64,000 nt of DNA, taken from positions 59,574,004 to 59,638,003 of the forward strand of contig OY740768.1 of assembly GCA_963513935.1 (NCBI GenBank). The letters run 5' to 3'. The stretch comes from Aphrophora alni. Taxonomy: Eukaryota; Arthropoda; Insecta; Hemiptera; Aphrophoridae. The position numbers were made by a program, and so were the translations under genes. Positions 46,139-58,640 of this stretch are shown here, one piece after another; positions within the stretch are counted from its first letter, which is position 1, and each line of letters starts with the position of its first letter. Under the pieces are notes generated by a model. It made no database searches and was not told the origin of the DNA. It worked only from the letters and a program-made list of their open reading frames with translations.

Positions 46139-47269
46139 ATGGCGGATAAGGCAATGAAAGAGTTCTTCGAACAATATAAAAAAGATAAAGAAGAAAGGGC
46201 GAAGAAAGATCAGGAAGAACTGGAAAGAAAAGAGGAAAGAAGACGGCTCAAGGATGAAAACATCCGGGAAGAAAAGGAGGCAGAAAGGTTACAGCGAGAG
46301 AAGGAACAAAAAGAATTATACCACTTAATCTCTGGAAAGCTGGGAGACCTGGAACGAAGCCTGGAGGAAGAAAGCGTGAGGTGTAAGGAACAACATACCA
46401 AGGTGGAAGAGAAATTTGGGAAAATTGAAAGAACTATCCATGTTCTGGAAGAAACGACGAGCACCATGAAGAACACAGTAGATAAGGGCTTTAGAACAAT
46501 GGAAAGTCGGGTGCAACGCGTCGAAAAGAAAATAGGAGACGTGTTGAGTCAGGGAGGTGGTAGTAGGAGTGTAGGAATAATGATGCCGCGTTACGAGAGC
46601 GAAGCAACTAAAATTGAATTTTGGGGAAACATTAAAGAAAGGCATAAACAATTTTTAAGGGACATAGAAGGGTTAATGGACGAGTTGAATCCCTATTTAG
46701 AAGATAGGGAGAAGATTAAATTCATTATACGCCATCTTAAAGGTTATGCACTCGAATGGTTTAACATAACAAAACGCGAAGAGATGAAGTATGCCGAATT
46801 TAAGGAAGCATTTTTAAATAATTACTGGTCGCTACAAAAACAAAAAGCGATCAGAAATTATATCGAAAACAATAAGTATGTAGAGAAGGGGAATGCTAGT
46901 AGAACAGAATATTTCTGTATGGTAGTAAATAAAGCTCGAGATTTAGATCCCCCCTTATCTGAAGGTTTCCTAGTATTCACAGTAATGCAACACTTTAGCG
47001 AACAAATTAGGCTAGCAAGCATAGGTAAGCCTAGTGAAACGATTCAAGATGCGATAAACTTTTTAAACAATGTCGATATGATAGAGGAAAATCGGCGAGG
47101 CAGACCCCAGGACGCTCAAGACACGCAAAATAGGCAAAATTTCACACCTAGAAATAACCCCCCTATCCAAAGATCCTATGCTCAAAACCCAAATAACTCT
47201 AATCACCCAAGTTCCAATAAACCACGTCCTTTCAACTCAAATCCTAACCAGCAGAAAAAAAACCAATAA
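46139..47269 (+). CDS. Gypsy B gag (coiled coil plus capsid)
   Basis: An intact 376-codon frame from AAAATGGCGGATAAG. Residues 1-140 are a long charged coiled coil (AKKDQEELERKEERRRLKDE through FRTMESRVQRVEKKIGDVL). Residues about 155-330 are a capsid-like helical region (IEFWGNIKERHKQFLRDIEG, YALEWFNITKREEMKYAEF, FLNNYWSLQKQKAIRNYIE, DLDPPLSEGFLVF). The last 45 residues are rich in N, P, Q and R. No zinc knuckle is present. The layout matches the minus-strand gag at 38037-39663. It assembles the intracellular particle of the retrotransposon and binds its RNA. The 5' side has no LTR or TGGCGC-type primer site, so the element cannot move on its own. Confidence 0.88.
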   Translation: MADKAMKEFFEQYKKDKEERAKKDQEELERKEERRRLKDENIREEKEAERLQREKEQKELYHLISGKLGDLERSLEEESVRCKEQHTKVEEKFGKIERTIHVLEETTSTMKNTVDKGFRTMESRVQRVEKKIGDVLSQGGGSRSVGIMMPRYESEATKIEFWGNIKERHKQFLRDIEGLMDELNPYLEDREKIKFIIRHLKGYALEWFNITKREEMKYAEFKEAFLNNYWSLQKQKAIRNYIENNKYVEKGNASRTEYFCMVVNKARDLDPPLSEGFLVFTVMQHFSEQIRLASIGKPSETIQDAINFLNNVDMIEENRRGRPQDAQDTQNRQNFTPRNNPPIQRSYAQNPNNSNHPSSNKPRPFNSNPNQQKKNQ

Positions 47270-47362
47270 GTGAGGTTCTGCCAAAGGATGGATGTTTTCG
47301 GAATGACAGGGCTGTAGAAAAAACAATAAAGCAAAAGATTAAAGTTAAAAAAGTTAAAGTGC

Positions 47363-49448
47363 AGGTAAATACCAAAAAGTAGGAAATAAAAAAGTTACTC
47401 CTTGTAGTAGGATCGAACCTGAAGTAGGCGAAAAAGTCGTCGAAAAGGAGCGCGAATATCAACCTAAACAATTAGGTAGTTTAAATGTCAATATTAGAGA
47501 AGACTTGCTAGATAATAAGGACGAGCCAATTATAACTGAAAAACCCATAGAAGAAATACCCGCGATTCCAGTCGAACTTGGAACAAGCACCGGTTACCTT
47601 GAGATTGACACAGGAGCTGAAGTGGATTACCTCGATCAATTAAAATCGGAAGATGTCAAAATCTTAGAATTACAGGTAGCGTGCCTAGAAATAATTGGGG
47701 CATTAAAAGGGAAGGTGCAAAAAATTAACAAGCAAGTCCTAATTGAAATTAAACTGTTAGATAAATGCGTAGATCTACAATTTTTGGTAGTAAAAGGTCT
47801 AAAATCTAGGATAATTATGGGATGTGACCTTTTATATAATTTACAAGCCAAAATAAACATGCAAGAAAAATTTGCAATGTTTAAAATAGGTCAGGATAAT
47901 ATTAAAATCCCGTTTATTGACAAAAAAGTTGCAATAACACGTTTAAAGGGAAAATGTTTTAATATTAATTCCCGATACTATAAAAACAATAAATCAATAA
48001 ATTTAATTAAATCGGAGGTAATTAAATCCGACAAAATCGAGGCGATAAATACTAAACTCCAAACCAATAAGTTAAATGAAAATGAAATTAGCATAAATGA
48101 GTTAGTAAACAAAGCTGAAATCGTTAATGTACCGGAAATAGAAAAAACGCGCATCAACGATGTAATGGAAGGGAATTGTAGCATGAGTCAAGACAGGAAG
48201 CCGGACACAACAGCTAGGAATATTGATAAGGTTAGGATACAAAACGAAGAAGGGTTGGATCAAATGATACCGAAGGGGTTATCTGTTCAACGAAGGAAGG
48301 GGCAAAAATCCAAAAATTTAATCGTACCTAAGATGCTATCTAAAGAAGCCAAGGACGAAATTTCGCGTAATAGGGCATTAAAAAAGATTAATGTACCAAT
48401 TAAAGTTAGGTATAGTGGTGAAAAATATCCAGTTACCAACTACGCGTCGCGACGCAGCCAAAGTAGCCGAAACTGTAAATATCCAAATAAGCGTTGTAAT
48501 CCAAATCAGGCGAAGTCAAGCACTGCACTACACTGTAAATATTCCGACCACTCGATTAACAATAAAAAGTATAATAATAAACAATCACAAGAAGAATTAA
48601 TATCTGTAGGAGGAACAGACACGCGTGACTACATTCAACTGTCAAAAGTGCGTGGAAAAATGTCTAAAGTCAGATTTAAAAACACTGATATTTCTGTTGT
48701 AAATAAAACTAAATTAAGTAGGAAACATGTACGGTACAAAGAGAAAGTAGGCCTAATTGGAAGTCAGCTGTGTGGACTTAGACAAAGAGTGAAGATAACG
48801 ACCCGAGCAAAAGGGCAAAGGGCCGTTCCAACTAAACGCTGTAATCAAATAACTTTAACAAAGGAGTATAGTCACAGTACTATACTAACGGAACTACAAG
48901 AAGGCCTACTACAGGAATTATTTAATAAATATAAATCATTTTTTTCTGAATTGCCGGGACTTTGTAAAAATGATGTTCATGAATTAAAGGTTCCTACAAC
49001 GGACACATTTGTGAATCGTAACTATCCAATCCCGATGAATCATCGAAAGCTTGTGAGTCAGGAAATACAATTTGGCCAGGAGGCTAGGTACGTGTGAGAT
49101 GAGGTCTTCCCTAGGAAACAGCCGAACCCAAGAGAAGAAACGGTGCGAGAGAAACACCAGAAATGCCAGGCCAGGATCATAAGGGCCGGAAACAAACGAG
49201 CTGCTAAACAGAACTATGGTCGCAGGTTTACAAACTTCGATGTTGGGGATTTAGTGTTAGTAACACAAAACACTCACATTATGGCGAGTAAATTTAAAGG
49301 CGAAACAAAGAAACTATTTTTACTATACACAGGACCTTTCCGCATAAAAGAAAAAGTAGGAAATAAAACCTATATCGTGGAAGACCGAGTTACAGGAAGA
49401 ACAAATGGTAAATATGATGTAAGAGATCTGAAGCCATATGTACAATAA
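47363..49448 (+). pseudogene. Gypsy B pol with RT-RNase H-integrase core deleted
   Basis: An open frame with no in-frame ATG near its start begins after 47363, in the +1 phase relative to gag. Protease: YLEIDTGAEVDYL at about 47595-47633 carries the catalytic D-T-G, and SRIIMGCDLLYNLQAKINM follows at about 47805-47860. A long linker (47900-48880) is rich in K, N and S. The RT start reads ELFNKYKSFFSELPGL and HELKVPTTDTFVNRNYPIPM, then stops abruptly near 49070. The next codons belong to the integrase C-terminus. A TGA at 49095-49097 is in frame, and the rest continues in the same frame as RRFTNFDVGDLVLV, LFLLYTGPFRIKEKVG and DVRDLKPYVQ, ending at 49448. The deletion therefore kept phase. About 700-800 codons are missing compared with a full Gypsy pol. 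Confidence 0.88.
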
Positions 49449-50731
49449 ATTAAGTTACAATCCAATAGCAAAATAAACCATATAAAGATTATTATTATTG
49501 AAGGAAGGGTAGGCCTAATACATAAACTGATTAGCCATACCGGGGAATACCAAATGTAAATATTGTTATGTGAAGACAGATATCAAATGTAAATATTATC
49601 AATTAGTAAGCACGTAATGAATGAAGATAGAAAAGGACAGGAACTAAAGTAGGCTAGGATGGGACGGTTTGCAACACAGCTGAACTAAAGTCAAGGGAAG
49701 TTCAAGGTCGACGGAAGTGGAGAGAGGGAACACGGCAGACTGAGAAGACTGAAATGAAGGAAGTAGGCCTAAATAAACAACTCAACGCATCTCAATTGAT
49801 TGAAAGGCCTAAGTATTTCTATCTTACATGCTAATGTGTTTGCTAGTTTTAAATTAAATAGTAATACAGATCCAGGAAGAAAACGTTCGAATATAACCTA
49901 CGAACAAATCAGGTGCATGGAATGGCCTAATACACGAGTCAGGGATGTATAGGGGTTGCATATTAATTACCAGAAAATTAATTATGCGTAAAAGTTGTTA
50001 GGAGAATCGGAGTAGTTAGGATTCTGGAAGAAAGAAGTTTAACTAATAACCTAGGAAAAACTTGAAGTAAGAAAAACTTAAAGGAAAAACTTAGGAAAAA
50101 CTTAAGAAAAAGCAAATGAAAACTTATCAAAACAAACGAATGGAAAATGAAAAAAAAAACTTAAACAAATAAACAATTAATTAATTAAAAAACTCTCAAT
50201 TATTGTAATTGAAGCCACAAAGGCAAAAAAAAAAAAAAAAAAAAAAAAAAGGTAATGTAAAATAAAACGTACAAAAAACTCGGATTGTAAAAATTCGGGA
50301 AATATGAATGCAAGGAACATAACAGTAGTATGAAAATGTAATCCAGTAAAGTATTGTTAGTTGGTTATCAGGCAAATTACAATGTGTCCCTGTATTTATA
50401 TAAGTTGTGTACAGTATAAACATGTGTTTTCAGTGGAAGTGAACTCACCCAGTGAACATTTCAAAAGGAAATGTATACCATGATATGTTGTATAAATGTA
50501 ATTTCAGATTATGCAGAATAAGAAGAACAATGAAATGTATAGTATGAATTGTATATATAAAAATTATGAATATGTAATCTGTAAATTGTTAGGATAGGAA
50601 GGCAGAACTAGATATAAGAATGTAATAAGATAGGAGGAAATTTGAAAGGGGAGTATTATTATATTTATTGGTTTATAATATCTTGGATTTATAGCGGAGC
50701 CGATCAAACCAGATATCTTAAGAGGGGTAGC
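49449..50731 (+). other. Gypsy B 3' region, no gene seen
   Basis: About 1.28 kb, purine-rich, with many AGGCCTAA motifs and a 30-base poly-A at 50224-50253. GAAAGGGGAG (50646-50655) and AGAGGGGTAG (50721-50730) are two polypurine tracts; the second immediately precedes unit R. Confidence 0.5.
50721..50730 (+). promoter_or_regulatory. Possible polypurine tract before unit R
   Basis: AGAGGGGTAG lies one base before the start of R, as a plus-strand primer should if R is the 3' LTR of Gypsy B. The longer tract at 50646-50655 is an alternative. Confidence 0.4.
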
Positions 50732-53219
50732 TTACAACGGACACAACCCGTTGTAGGTCCTGGTTTTAAATTTGTAATTAATTTTATAAATTTGAATAGT
50801 CCGGACTTACCGCGGGCTAAAGCCGCATGTAGGTCACGAAAATCATGTTGACGCGGGAGTGTCGTTATCTGGCTAAGTTAAACTCTTGGACCCTGCCTGT
50901 TCTAAAAGGAATAAGGACTTGTAAAAAATACTTAAAGATTAATACGGGAAGCCAAAATCCAGTAATTAAATAAAAACAAATATCTTCAGGAAATGCATTA
51001 CGCTAACCGCGGGTGTATTTACTGCAAGATTAGATAATATAAAGTCACAAAGTTACGTAAAATACAGACTATTAAAGTATGGGGAGAAATTCAAAATTCC
51101 TCTAAATTGAAAAAGAAACGGTTTTTCAGGCTTTTCATAAGAAGGCCTAAAATAAAGGTGAAACAAGTTTTTGCGAAATTTCGTTAAATAAAAAAGTTAA
51201 TGTTAATCCACTAAGTTCAAATGATAAAAAAGTATATAAAAAAGAAAGTTTTTTAAATTCTAACCAAAACAAATTTTAGTAATGATAAACAAAATGTATA
51301 ATTAAAAAGAAAAACTTGAAATTTTATTAAAGGAAAAAGGTGACAGAATTCGCACCTTTACAGCAAGATAAAAAGTTAAACTTAAATTTTTATTAATTCA
51401 AAACGCTAAATAGTATGCTGATAACGTAGTTATGTAAAAATAATCCAGTATTTAAAATATGTTTCGGGAGTAAAGTAAAGCCCAAGTTTGTAGAAAATCG
51501 TTTAAATCCCTAACCCTACAGCAAGACAACCAGAAGCAGAAAAAAGAGAAAATCCGGCTAGTTAACACAAACCAAAAGGACATAAAGAAGTGAAAACAAA
51601 AAACCGGGAAAAACAAAAAACAAAGACTTTTCCGGGAATAATCGCCGCGGAAAAACTCGCGCGGGTCGCGTACGTGAACCAAGAATCGTACGAACATCAC
51701 TCGAGTTCGTGTGTAAAGAAGACAACGAGCTGAATTCAAAATTGTCACTCTCAATAAAATAGGGAAAACCCTGGAGGAGTTACAAAGGAAAAGGATTTTC
51801 AATGGCCAAAACTTCACGGAGCGAGATAAGGTAGAGGAACGGCAGAAGGGGCTGGCTGAAGATGAGTCTACTGGAGGGGGAGCAGATATACCAACATGCG
51901 AAAGTGGGCGTACTCAAAAAACAAAGGGAAAATTACGTAAAACAATGACTAAATCAAGTCTAAAAATAAAGGAAAAATCTATATAAAATTCAGAATAAAA
52001 AATAACATAGACCAGGAGTTTAAAATTCGTGAAAAAATGAATATAAAAAACTTATAGAAATACAGTGCTAGAGAGCCTAAGTTGGTATGGAAGTAGTGCC
52101 GAAAAAGTCTATATAAATGATTGCTCGGGGAAACTCGGGAGCTTTGATATTTTTGCGATGTAAGTGAACACATCGAGCTTTTGATATTTTTGCGATGTAA
52201 GTGAACACATCGAGCCTTGATATTTCTGCGATATAAGTGAACACATCGAGCATTGATCTCGTTTTTTATAAAATACCATAGTATGCAAAAAAGCTAAGTA
52301 TGTTCTTAGTTAACCTAATAATTTGTATAACAAGTGTGAACATACGTCATTGCTATATTAATTTGGAATGCAGCAATAGACACAACTATAATCTACAAGA
52401 ACGTCAGTGGCAACTTAGTCATTACAAAGTTGGCCTAACTTGGATTATTCTGGAGAAGTAACATAACCTACATAGCAGTTGATACATGGAGTGATTCGTA
52501 TAGCTTCCGGATAGGACTCCAGGACATCACCAGGCGACCACTTGGACATGCAACTTTAACGTCGAGAGAATAGCCGAACCGGGACTTCAGACACAACATC
52601 ACCACAACCATCTTTAAAAATTCATCCAACATTCTTCCAGACAACCCTACAGGGCTCAACCTTCATCAACGAGAGAACTTAAGTAGCACGCAGAGAATCT
52701 ATAGCCTGCCATCGCTAAACAACGCTCGCGGACTTCATATCAAACGTCGCGACGCCTGGACAGTTGTGAAAAGGTTGGTAGAAACGTAAATACGTTAGTC
52801 CTTGATTAAATTTGCCTGAAATAAATTCAAATAAATTTATTTTAAAATACTGGGTTACTTAGGATGTTAGATTAGATAAAATATTTGTATTATTAATTAA
52901 AAATTAAATTCATTAAATTGTAAATTCGAATTAAATTTTTTATTAAAATATTAATTAAATCAAATTGGGTATAAAATATTAGAATAAATTATAGTTAGGT
53001 AAATAATTGGTTCTGCCTTGTAGTTTAAGAAATTATTATTAAATTGAAAGGAAAGTTATTATTTTGTATTTGTTGGAGAAAATAAAATCCAAAAAGTTTT
53101 ATTTTATGTTTGAAATAAAAAAAAAAAAAGAATTATGAAAATTTTATTAGCTTTATAAAAAAGTTATTTTTTATAAAAAACACCTAGTATCCAAATATCC
53201 CAATAGTTTATGAGTTATA
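50732..53219 (+). repeat. Unit R, right copy (probable Gypsy B 3' LTR)
   Basis: A 2.49-kb block, inverted twin of 26133-28591. It starts TTACAACGGACACAACCCGT with an 8-bp stem hairpin (50733-50740 with 50748-50755) and ends TTTATGAGTTATA. Three copies of a roughly 36-bp repeat, ATTTTTGCGATGTAAGTGAACACATCGAGC, lie at about 52148-52252; the other copy has two, explaining most of the 29-bp length difference. An ORF without ATG at 51717-51986 stays open in both copies. Its position directly after a purine tract and pol remnant suggests an LTR, but a matching 5' LTR is absent. Confidence 0.75.
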
Positions 53220-55511
53220 GATTAAGAATTGATACAGTGAAATTTCATAAAATATTTGCAAGCACAAATAAACAATTTACAAGGTTAGTATCAGTGTACT
53301 CACTGCTCAGAGGTTTACAAAAAGTAAAATCATTCACTTGTGTCCTAACTGAGCTAGAATCAAATATAAAGTACTGGAAGTATAACGTAGAAGTTTTTTT
53401 TTAGTCAGGATATTCAGAAAACTGAATATTCGACACATAGCTATTTCACCTAGGCCAAACAAAGCGAGATTTCCTATAAAACTTCCAGTAGGTGGAAATA
53501 ACTTATTCTCAAACGAAAAACCGTTGAATAAATCGGCGTCCCAAAAAAAGTGGGGTCCGAAAACATCATTCAACTTAACCAAGAAAAGGTTTTACCGTTG
53601 GAGAATATAAACTAGTGTCAATAAAAGTGTATGTAGAAGCAATACATGGCTGGGTAGGTCAGTAAAACGCATATCAACTCACAAATAAATTGTGTTGCTT
53701 TTTAAAATTAATTTATAACAGTCATACTTGTGATTTTACATTTGAAAGAATCAAGATTTTTAAAATAATAGGTTTAATCAATTGTTTAAATAATAGTTTA
53801 GTTTCTTGTTCAACTGTTTTTCACCATCAATTAATTGCATTTTATTTTCAACTCCATAAGTAACAGAGTGAGTGATAACTCAATGTGATAAAAAAAAATC
53901 GATATTAGTTTGCCTTGGATAATTTCGTTTCCGTATCTTTCCACTCCGTTTAACAATACCGATGTTTTCTTACAAAATGGATGTCTGAATATTTTTCACC
54001 TGTTATTTCTGAGACAAAATTAAACAAAGTTAAATAGTGGCTGGGATACCTTCGAAACTGTGAAGAAATCCTTAAGAACGTACCTACTTTTCATACGACA
54101 AGACGCCGGTAAAAGAATATCTCAATGTGCAAATGCTTTAAAACTGTCAGAAGGGATTTATTTTTTCATTGTTTGTTTGAATCTCTGCGCACTCATCTAC
54201 TTTGAAATGTAATCTGCTTTCCATATTTTACGTCAAGCTTAGAATTGGTAATGTCCAACCTATATAGCGAGAAAATGTAATAATGGTATAACTCCACATA
54301 TTATAAAAAACTGATCCAGTAGTACCAAAGTCTTAACAATCAGTTAAGTTAATTGCAATAACCAGAATTTTTTTATATATTTCATTAGTTTCTTAAAGAT
54401 ATTTAGCGAAAACGGTTGTGTTCAGTAACAAAAAGTAATTTATGATTTAAATGCTAGTTGGAGGTATTTTTTATTTATTTATTTTTTTAATAAAGCTTAT
54501 TTATTATCATGTTGTGATCAATAAGTAGAAAATATAATTTCTGTTTATGATTTTGTTATGGATTCATAAGTTATACGTCTGAAACCATAACTATGGGGAA
54601 CATCTTTGGGATCTAAAATCGAATTTAAAGCATTTGTGATATTAAGTTTAGACATCTATTAGCAGCATATAATAATATATTAGTAAAAAGCAGTATATAT
54701 TATATTTCTATTCCTAAGAAAAAAAAATTATATTTACCAATACACTTGGAAATAAAGTCACCGATGCCCAAGTGATTAAGATAAACTGATTAATTATTTA
54801 ATAACACCACACAATCACCTTGAATAGAATTACAGTAATTAATTCCTTGAATTTTTGTACCCTAAGTGGAATATTCAAATATACATTTAAATATTATAAA
54901 TAACAGAAATAAACGTAACAAAATGTTGCTTCCTATTAAACGTATGTTTGAAATATTATGATTATTCACTATTAATAGCAAAAAGTTTAATGTTATATAT
55001 AAATAGTTTCCAATTGATGATTGCAGCTATGACTCCGGAATATAATAGGTTCTAATTCGGCATCTCTAAGAATGAATCAATAATTTGCTGCACACATTTT
55101 AAGAATGGAGTTTAGGCATCCAACACAGAAGTTAAGGAGACACTACGAGAATATTTATAATAATCTTGTATCAAAATTTTAAAATATTTGATATTTAAAA
55201 CAAATTAAATATATTTAAAGTCGTTTTATACAAATTGTAAAGTAATACAAATTGTAAAGATAAACGTAATAGTTGAAGATGAAAAAAACTATTGTGACAT
55301 TATTTTTAATAAATAACTGAAAAATTTGCTATATGTAGAGGATTTATTACAATAGAACATATTTACGAGCCCCTCACAGTTGATTTTTTACAAATTAGTG
55401 AGACGACAATTAGTGTAAGAGTAATATTGCATAAATTGCTGGGATTTGTTAGAATTTTCAATTCACTATAATTCCAGGATGTCCTCTATAATATGTTTTT
55501 GTTATTGAAGG
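53220..55511. other. AT-rich non-coding DNA, no gene seen
   Basis: The frames 53210-53404 and 53334-53582 are unsupported. A stretch near 53400-53600 is slightly GC-richer and may be a fragment of something older. Confidence 0.5.
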
Positions 55512-56080
55512 AATTAAAGCTATTGTCTCATTTAAATTTATTTATGGATCTAGTTAACCATAATGTCCACAGTTTCCTCTTGTCCATGTGATCATCTAAC
55601 TAAAGTCATTCGCCTTAACCCACCACTAAGTCCACTATAGTTTTTCCTAGGAGAAACAACTAGTCATTGAATCTAATAAATCGTTCTTTACCATCAATTT
55701 CACGATAAATTCATCTAGACGAAACGATCATCTCACGAAACAGTTTAAACTTAACTAACTGCCAAGTTTAATATATCTTTCTTAGGCGAGTTAACTATAC
55801 CTTGGATCTAGTTAACTCTAATTCACCATCATATCCACTATATATTCATCTAGACAATGCGATCATCTCACCTAACAGGTTCAACTTAACCCATCGATAA
55901 ATCAAACATATATTTACCTAGGCGAAGCAACTAACCATGGAATCTTTTAACCATCATTCACCATCTTCTCCACTATCTCGTAATCTATAATGAGCATTCA
56001 TCTCACGAAATAGGTTAAGGAAAAACACCGCCATATCTTATCTACCTAAGCGAAGGAACTGTACTTTGAAACGAAAGATT
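55512..56080 (+). repeat. Degenerate tandem repeat, 135-bp unit, about four copies
   Basis: The landmark CCTAGGCGAA-CAACTA starts at 55646, 55781, 55917 and 56045, giving spacings of 135, 136 and 128 bp. Each unit also carries ATGGATCT-GTTAAC, TTCACCATC, TCCACTAT, TTCATCTAGAC, CGATCATCTCACGAAACAGG and TTAACCCA blocks. Identity between units is perhaps 65-75%. Confidence 0.8.
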
Positions 56081-58400
56081 CCATTGAGAATCGAAGTTGA
56101 ACATTATTTAACATGTTATTTTTCAGTTTTAATATTTTAATATTATAATCAATATTAAGATTTTGTCTTAATAAAATTCAGGTTAAAGAAATAAATCTTT
56201 TTAAAATTACTATACCATGAATATCATAATACTAAAAAGACTGTAAGAAGTCATACAATAATACTAGTAAAATAATAACTTATGCGAACAATAATTCTAA
56301 ATCTGTCTAAAGTATCAATCTATATTTTATATTGAGTATTTTATATGAATCGTGTTCAGATATTGTTTAGAATCAGGGTATTATTTATATGGTAATTATT
56401 ATTTTAATATATTTTCTCGTATATAATAATATGTAAACACTTTTACATTTTTTAAATTGATGTTAAGACACTCCATAACTCTCAAGGTTACTAAAAACTA
56501 TAAAATCAAGAAATTAAATATGCCTTAACTTATCTGTGAAAAACGCTCTCTTGCAGTTTACTTCACGTACTATACTACTTGTAAAGCTTATCTTATATAT
56601 AAACACTACACTTTACGAAATTGAATAGAACGTCGAACTCCGTTCTAACGTCAAAGACTTCAAAAGGAATTTTATAAATAATAATAATTTGATTTCTCTT
56701 TACTTGTAACTACGAAAATAAAACATTGTTTGCTAATTTAAAAATATCGATTGTTTTTGTTTAGCGATTAATTGTTAATATCAAATTACACTTTAATATA
56801 TACATTGACGAAAGTATTATTTAAATATAATACGCTCATGGTAATGACATTAAAATAATAATGAATATTAAGTATTAATATCTCGTGTATATATATTTTC
56901 GTGTTTATATATCTTTTTTGAAATATTTTCATTTGGATGTTTCTTTATGTGTTGTTTTTAGTTTTGTCCTTCATTTCATAATGTGATCCGTTTCTACTAT
57001 TTGAATTTTGTTTCTGTGATTAGGTTATACATTTTTAATAATGCTACATAATTAATGTCCTTTATATAAATAAATACATATTATACAATATATATTCAAT
57101 AAATAAAAATGTATGTTTATTTCATTTAACTAGGTTACTTTTTGCATTTTCTATAGGTATTTTAATTCTGTTCTAATTATTTTATACTTTAGTGAAACTT
57201 CTTTTACATGGTTTTTATTATTATCTACTTTATAATATTCACTAATATTCTATGTTAACATCCTTACCTTTTCGTGAAAGAACAACTTCAAAGGACGATT
57301 CATAAAATAAACTGCGATGGTTCTAGTTCATAACAGAAGAAAATCATTTTGTGGTATTACTAAATAATTAATCATTATTAATTCGATTTTAATACAAGCT
57401 GCCTATGTGAAATATATTCACAAATGATATTGAATAAAACATTATTAATTCCGAACAACTATGTATAAATACTAAAAATTAATTAAACTGTCAACAAATA
57501 ATATCGTTTTATTATAATCACTAAAACAAAGCATGGTAAAAATAATTATTAAAAGATTTAATGGAGTTTAATGGTTGTTGTCTCTAATAGAAAGGAGATT
57601 CCTTGTTGTATGAAATGTATAATGTCGTCAAATCTGTAGGACGTATCGTCTGTCACAAAATCATTTGTAATCCGGTCTTTCATATTGATTAAATATTTCT
57701 AAACCTAATTATATTTACAACATTATTGTAGAAAAGTATCTAATGTTATTTGCATACAACGGGTTACCCAATATTTTATCTTTTAGCTTGCTAACAACAA
57801 TGCTCCGAAATGGCCAATGTTTAATCAATCATGACCTCATTCAGAGTAACAGAATACCTCACACGATTGTTGTAAATCTATACAAAAAATGGTTTTTCTA
57901 AAACATAAAATACCAAACATACATTGGTATTGTCTTTTTATTCTAAGGAATATTTTCATCGTTTATTACAAAACCTTCAAAACATGCGTTGATAATTATT
58001 TTGACATGTCATTACATATTAAACCACGAGTACTCCAATAAGCTTTACATAAAAAATTACCGATATTAACAGCACGGCGAAAATAAACTTTGTACTATAT
58101 TGCACCAGGAGTGTTCTCAAGTCGTGTTGTTCCATCTATAACACTTCTCCACTCTAGTTCATGGGACGTGTTTATTTAAAGTAGAAAATATCGATTGGTC
58201 TCAGGTACTAAAAGCTTTATTTATTTAATTGTTTACTTTTGTACATTTATAAACAGTGACTATCGTACCTATTGTTAGGAATATATGTAATTCAATTAAA
58301 GTTATTAGGTTAAGTAAATTATGTAAGGAATAACTCATGTTAACAAAGCTCAGAATGACCCAAATATTGTGAAAGAATTGAAAAAGTGTTGAAGTGCTTG
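56081..58400. other. AT-rich non-coding DNA, no gene seen
   Basis: No supportable gene, RNA gene or repeat. The frame 58225-58458 is mostly random, although its upper end runs into a GC-richer patch. Confidence 0.5.
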
Positions 58401-58640
58401 ACTTGCAACGAAAGTAGAACACCAGAAGCAACGAGAGATATATAAGCAGCCGCCACAATGTGGAGGGGATCTTTTGGAGCTAGGAATATACACGGCCGCG
58501 TCGCGACCTGTGTTGGAAGATAGCATAGGGAGCTTGATTCTTGGACGGAAGAAGTTAGCCCAGGAAGTCTGACTCTAGGACAGGGAGACAAAGGAGTTGT
58601 CCATAGCTGATACTCTACATAGGTGAGCAAGCATTGATAT
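58400..58640. other. GC-richer island of unknown nature
   Basis: A 240-bp patch containing GGCCGCGTCGCGACC and alternating AGGA/GGAC motifs, open on the minus strand for 96 codons without ATG. Read on the minus strand, GCTTATATATCTCTCGTTGC could be a TATA box. It may be a fragment of an LTR or a promoter. No second copy was found in this window. Confidence 0.3.

Noticed and set aside
55512..56080. CRISPR array
   Set aside because: Units are long and degenerate with no constant repeat/variable spacer pattern, and the genome is eukaryotic.
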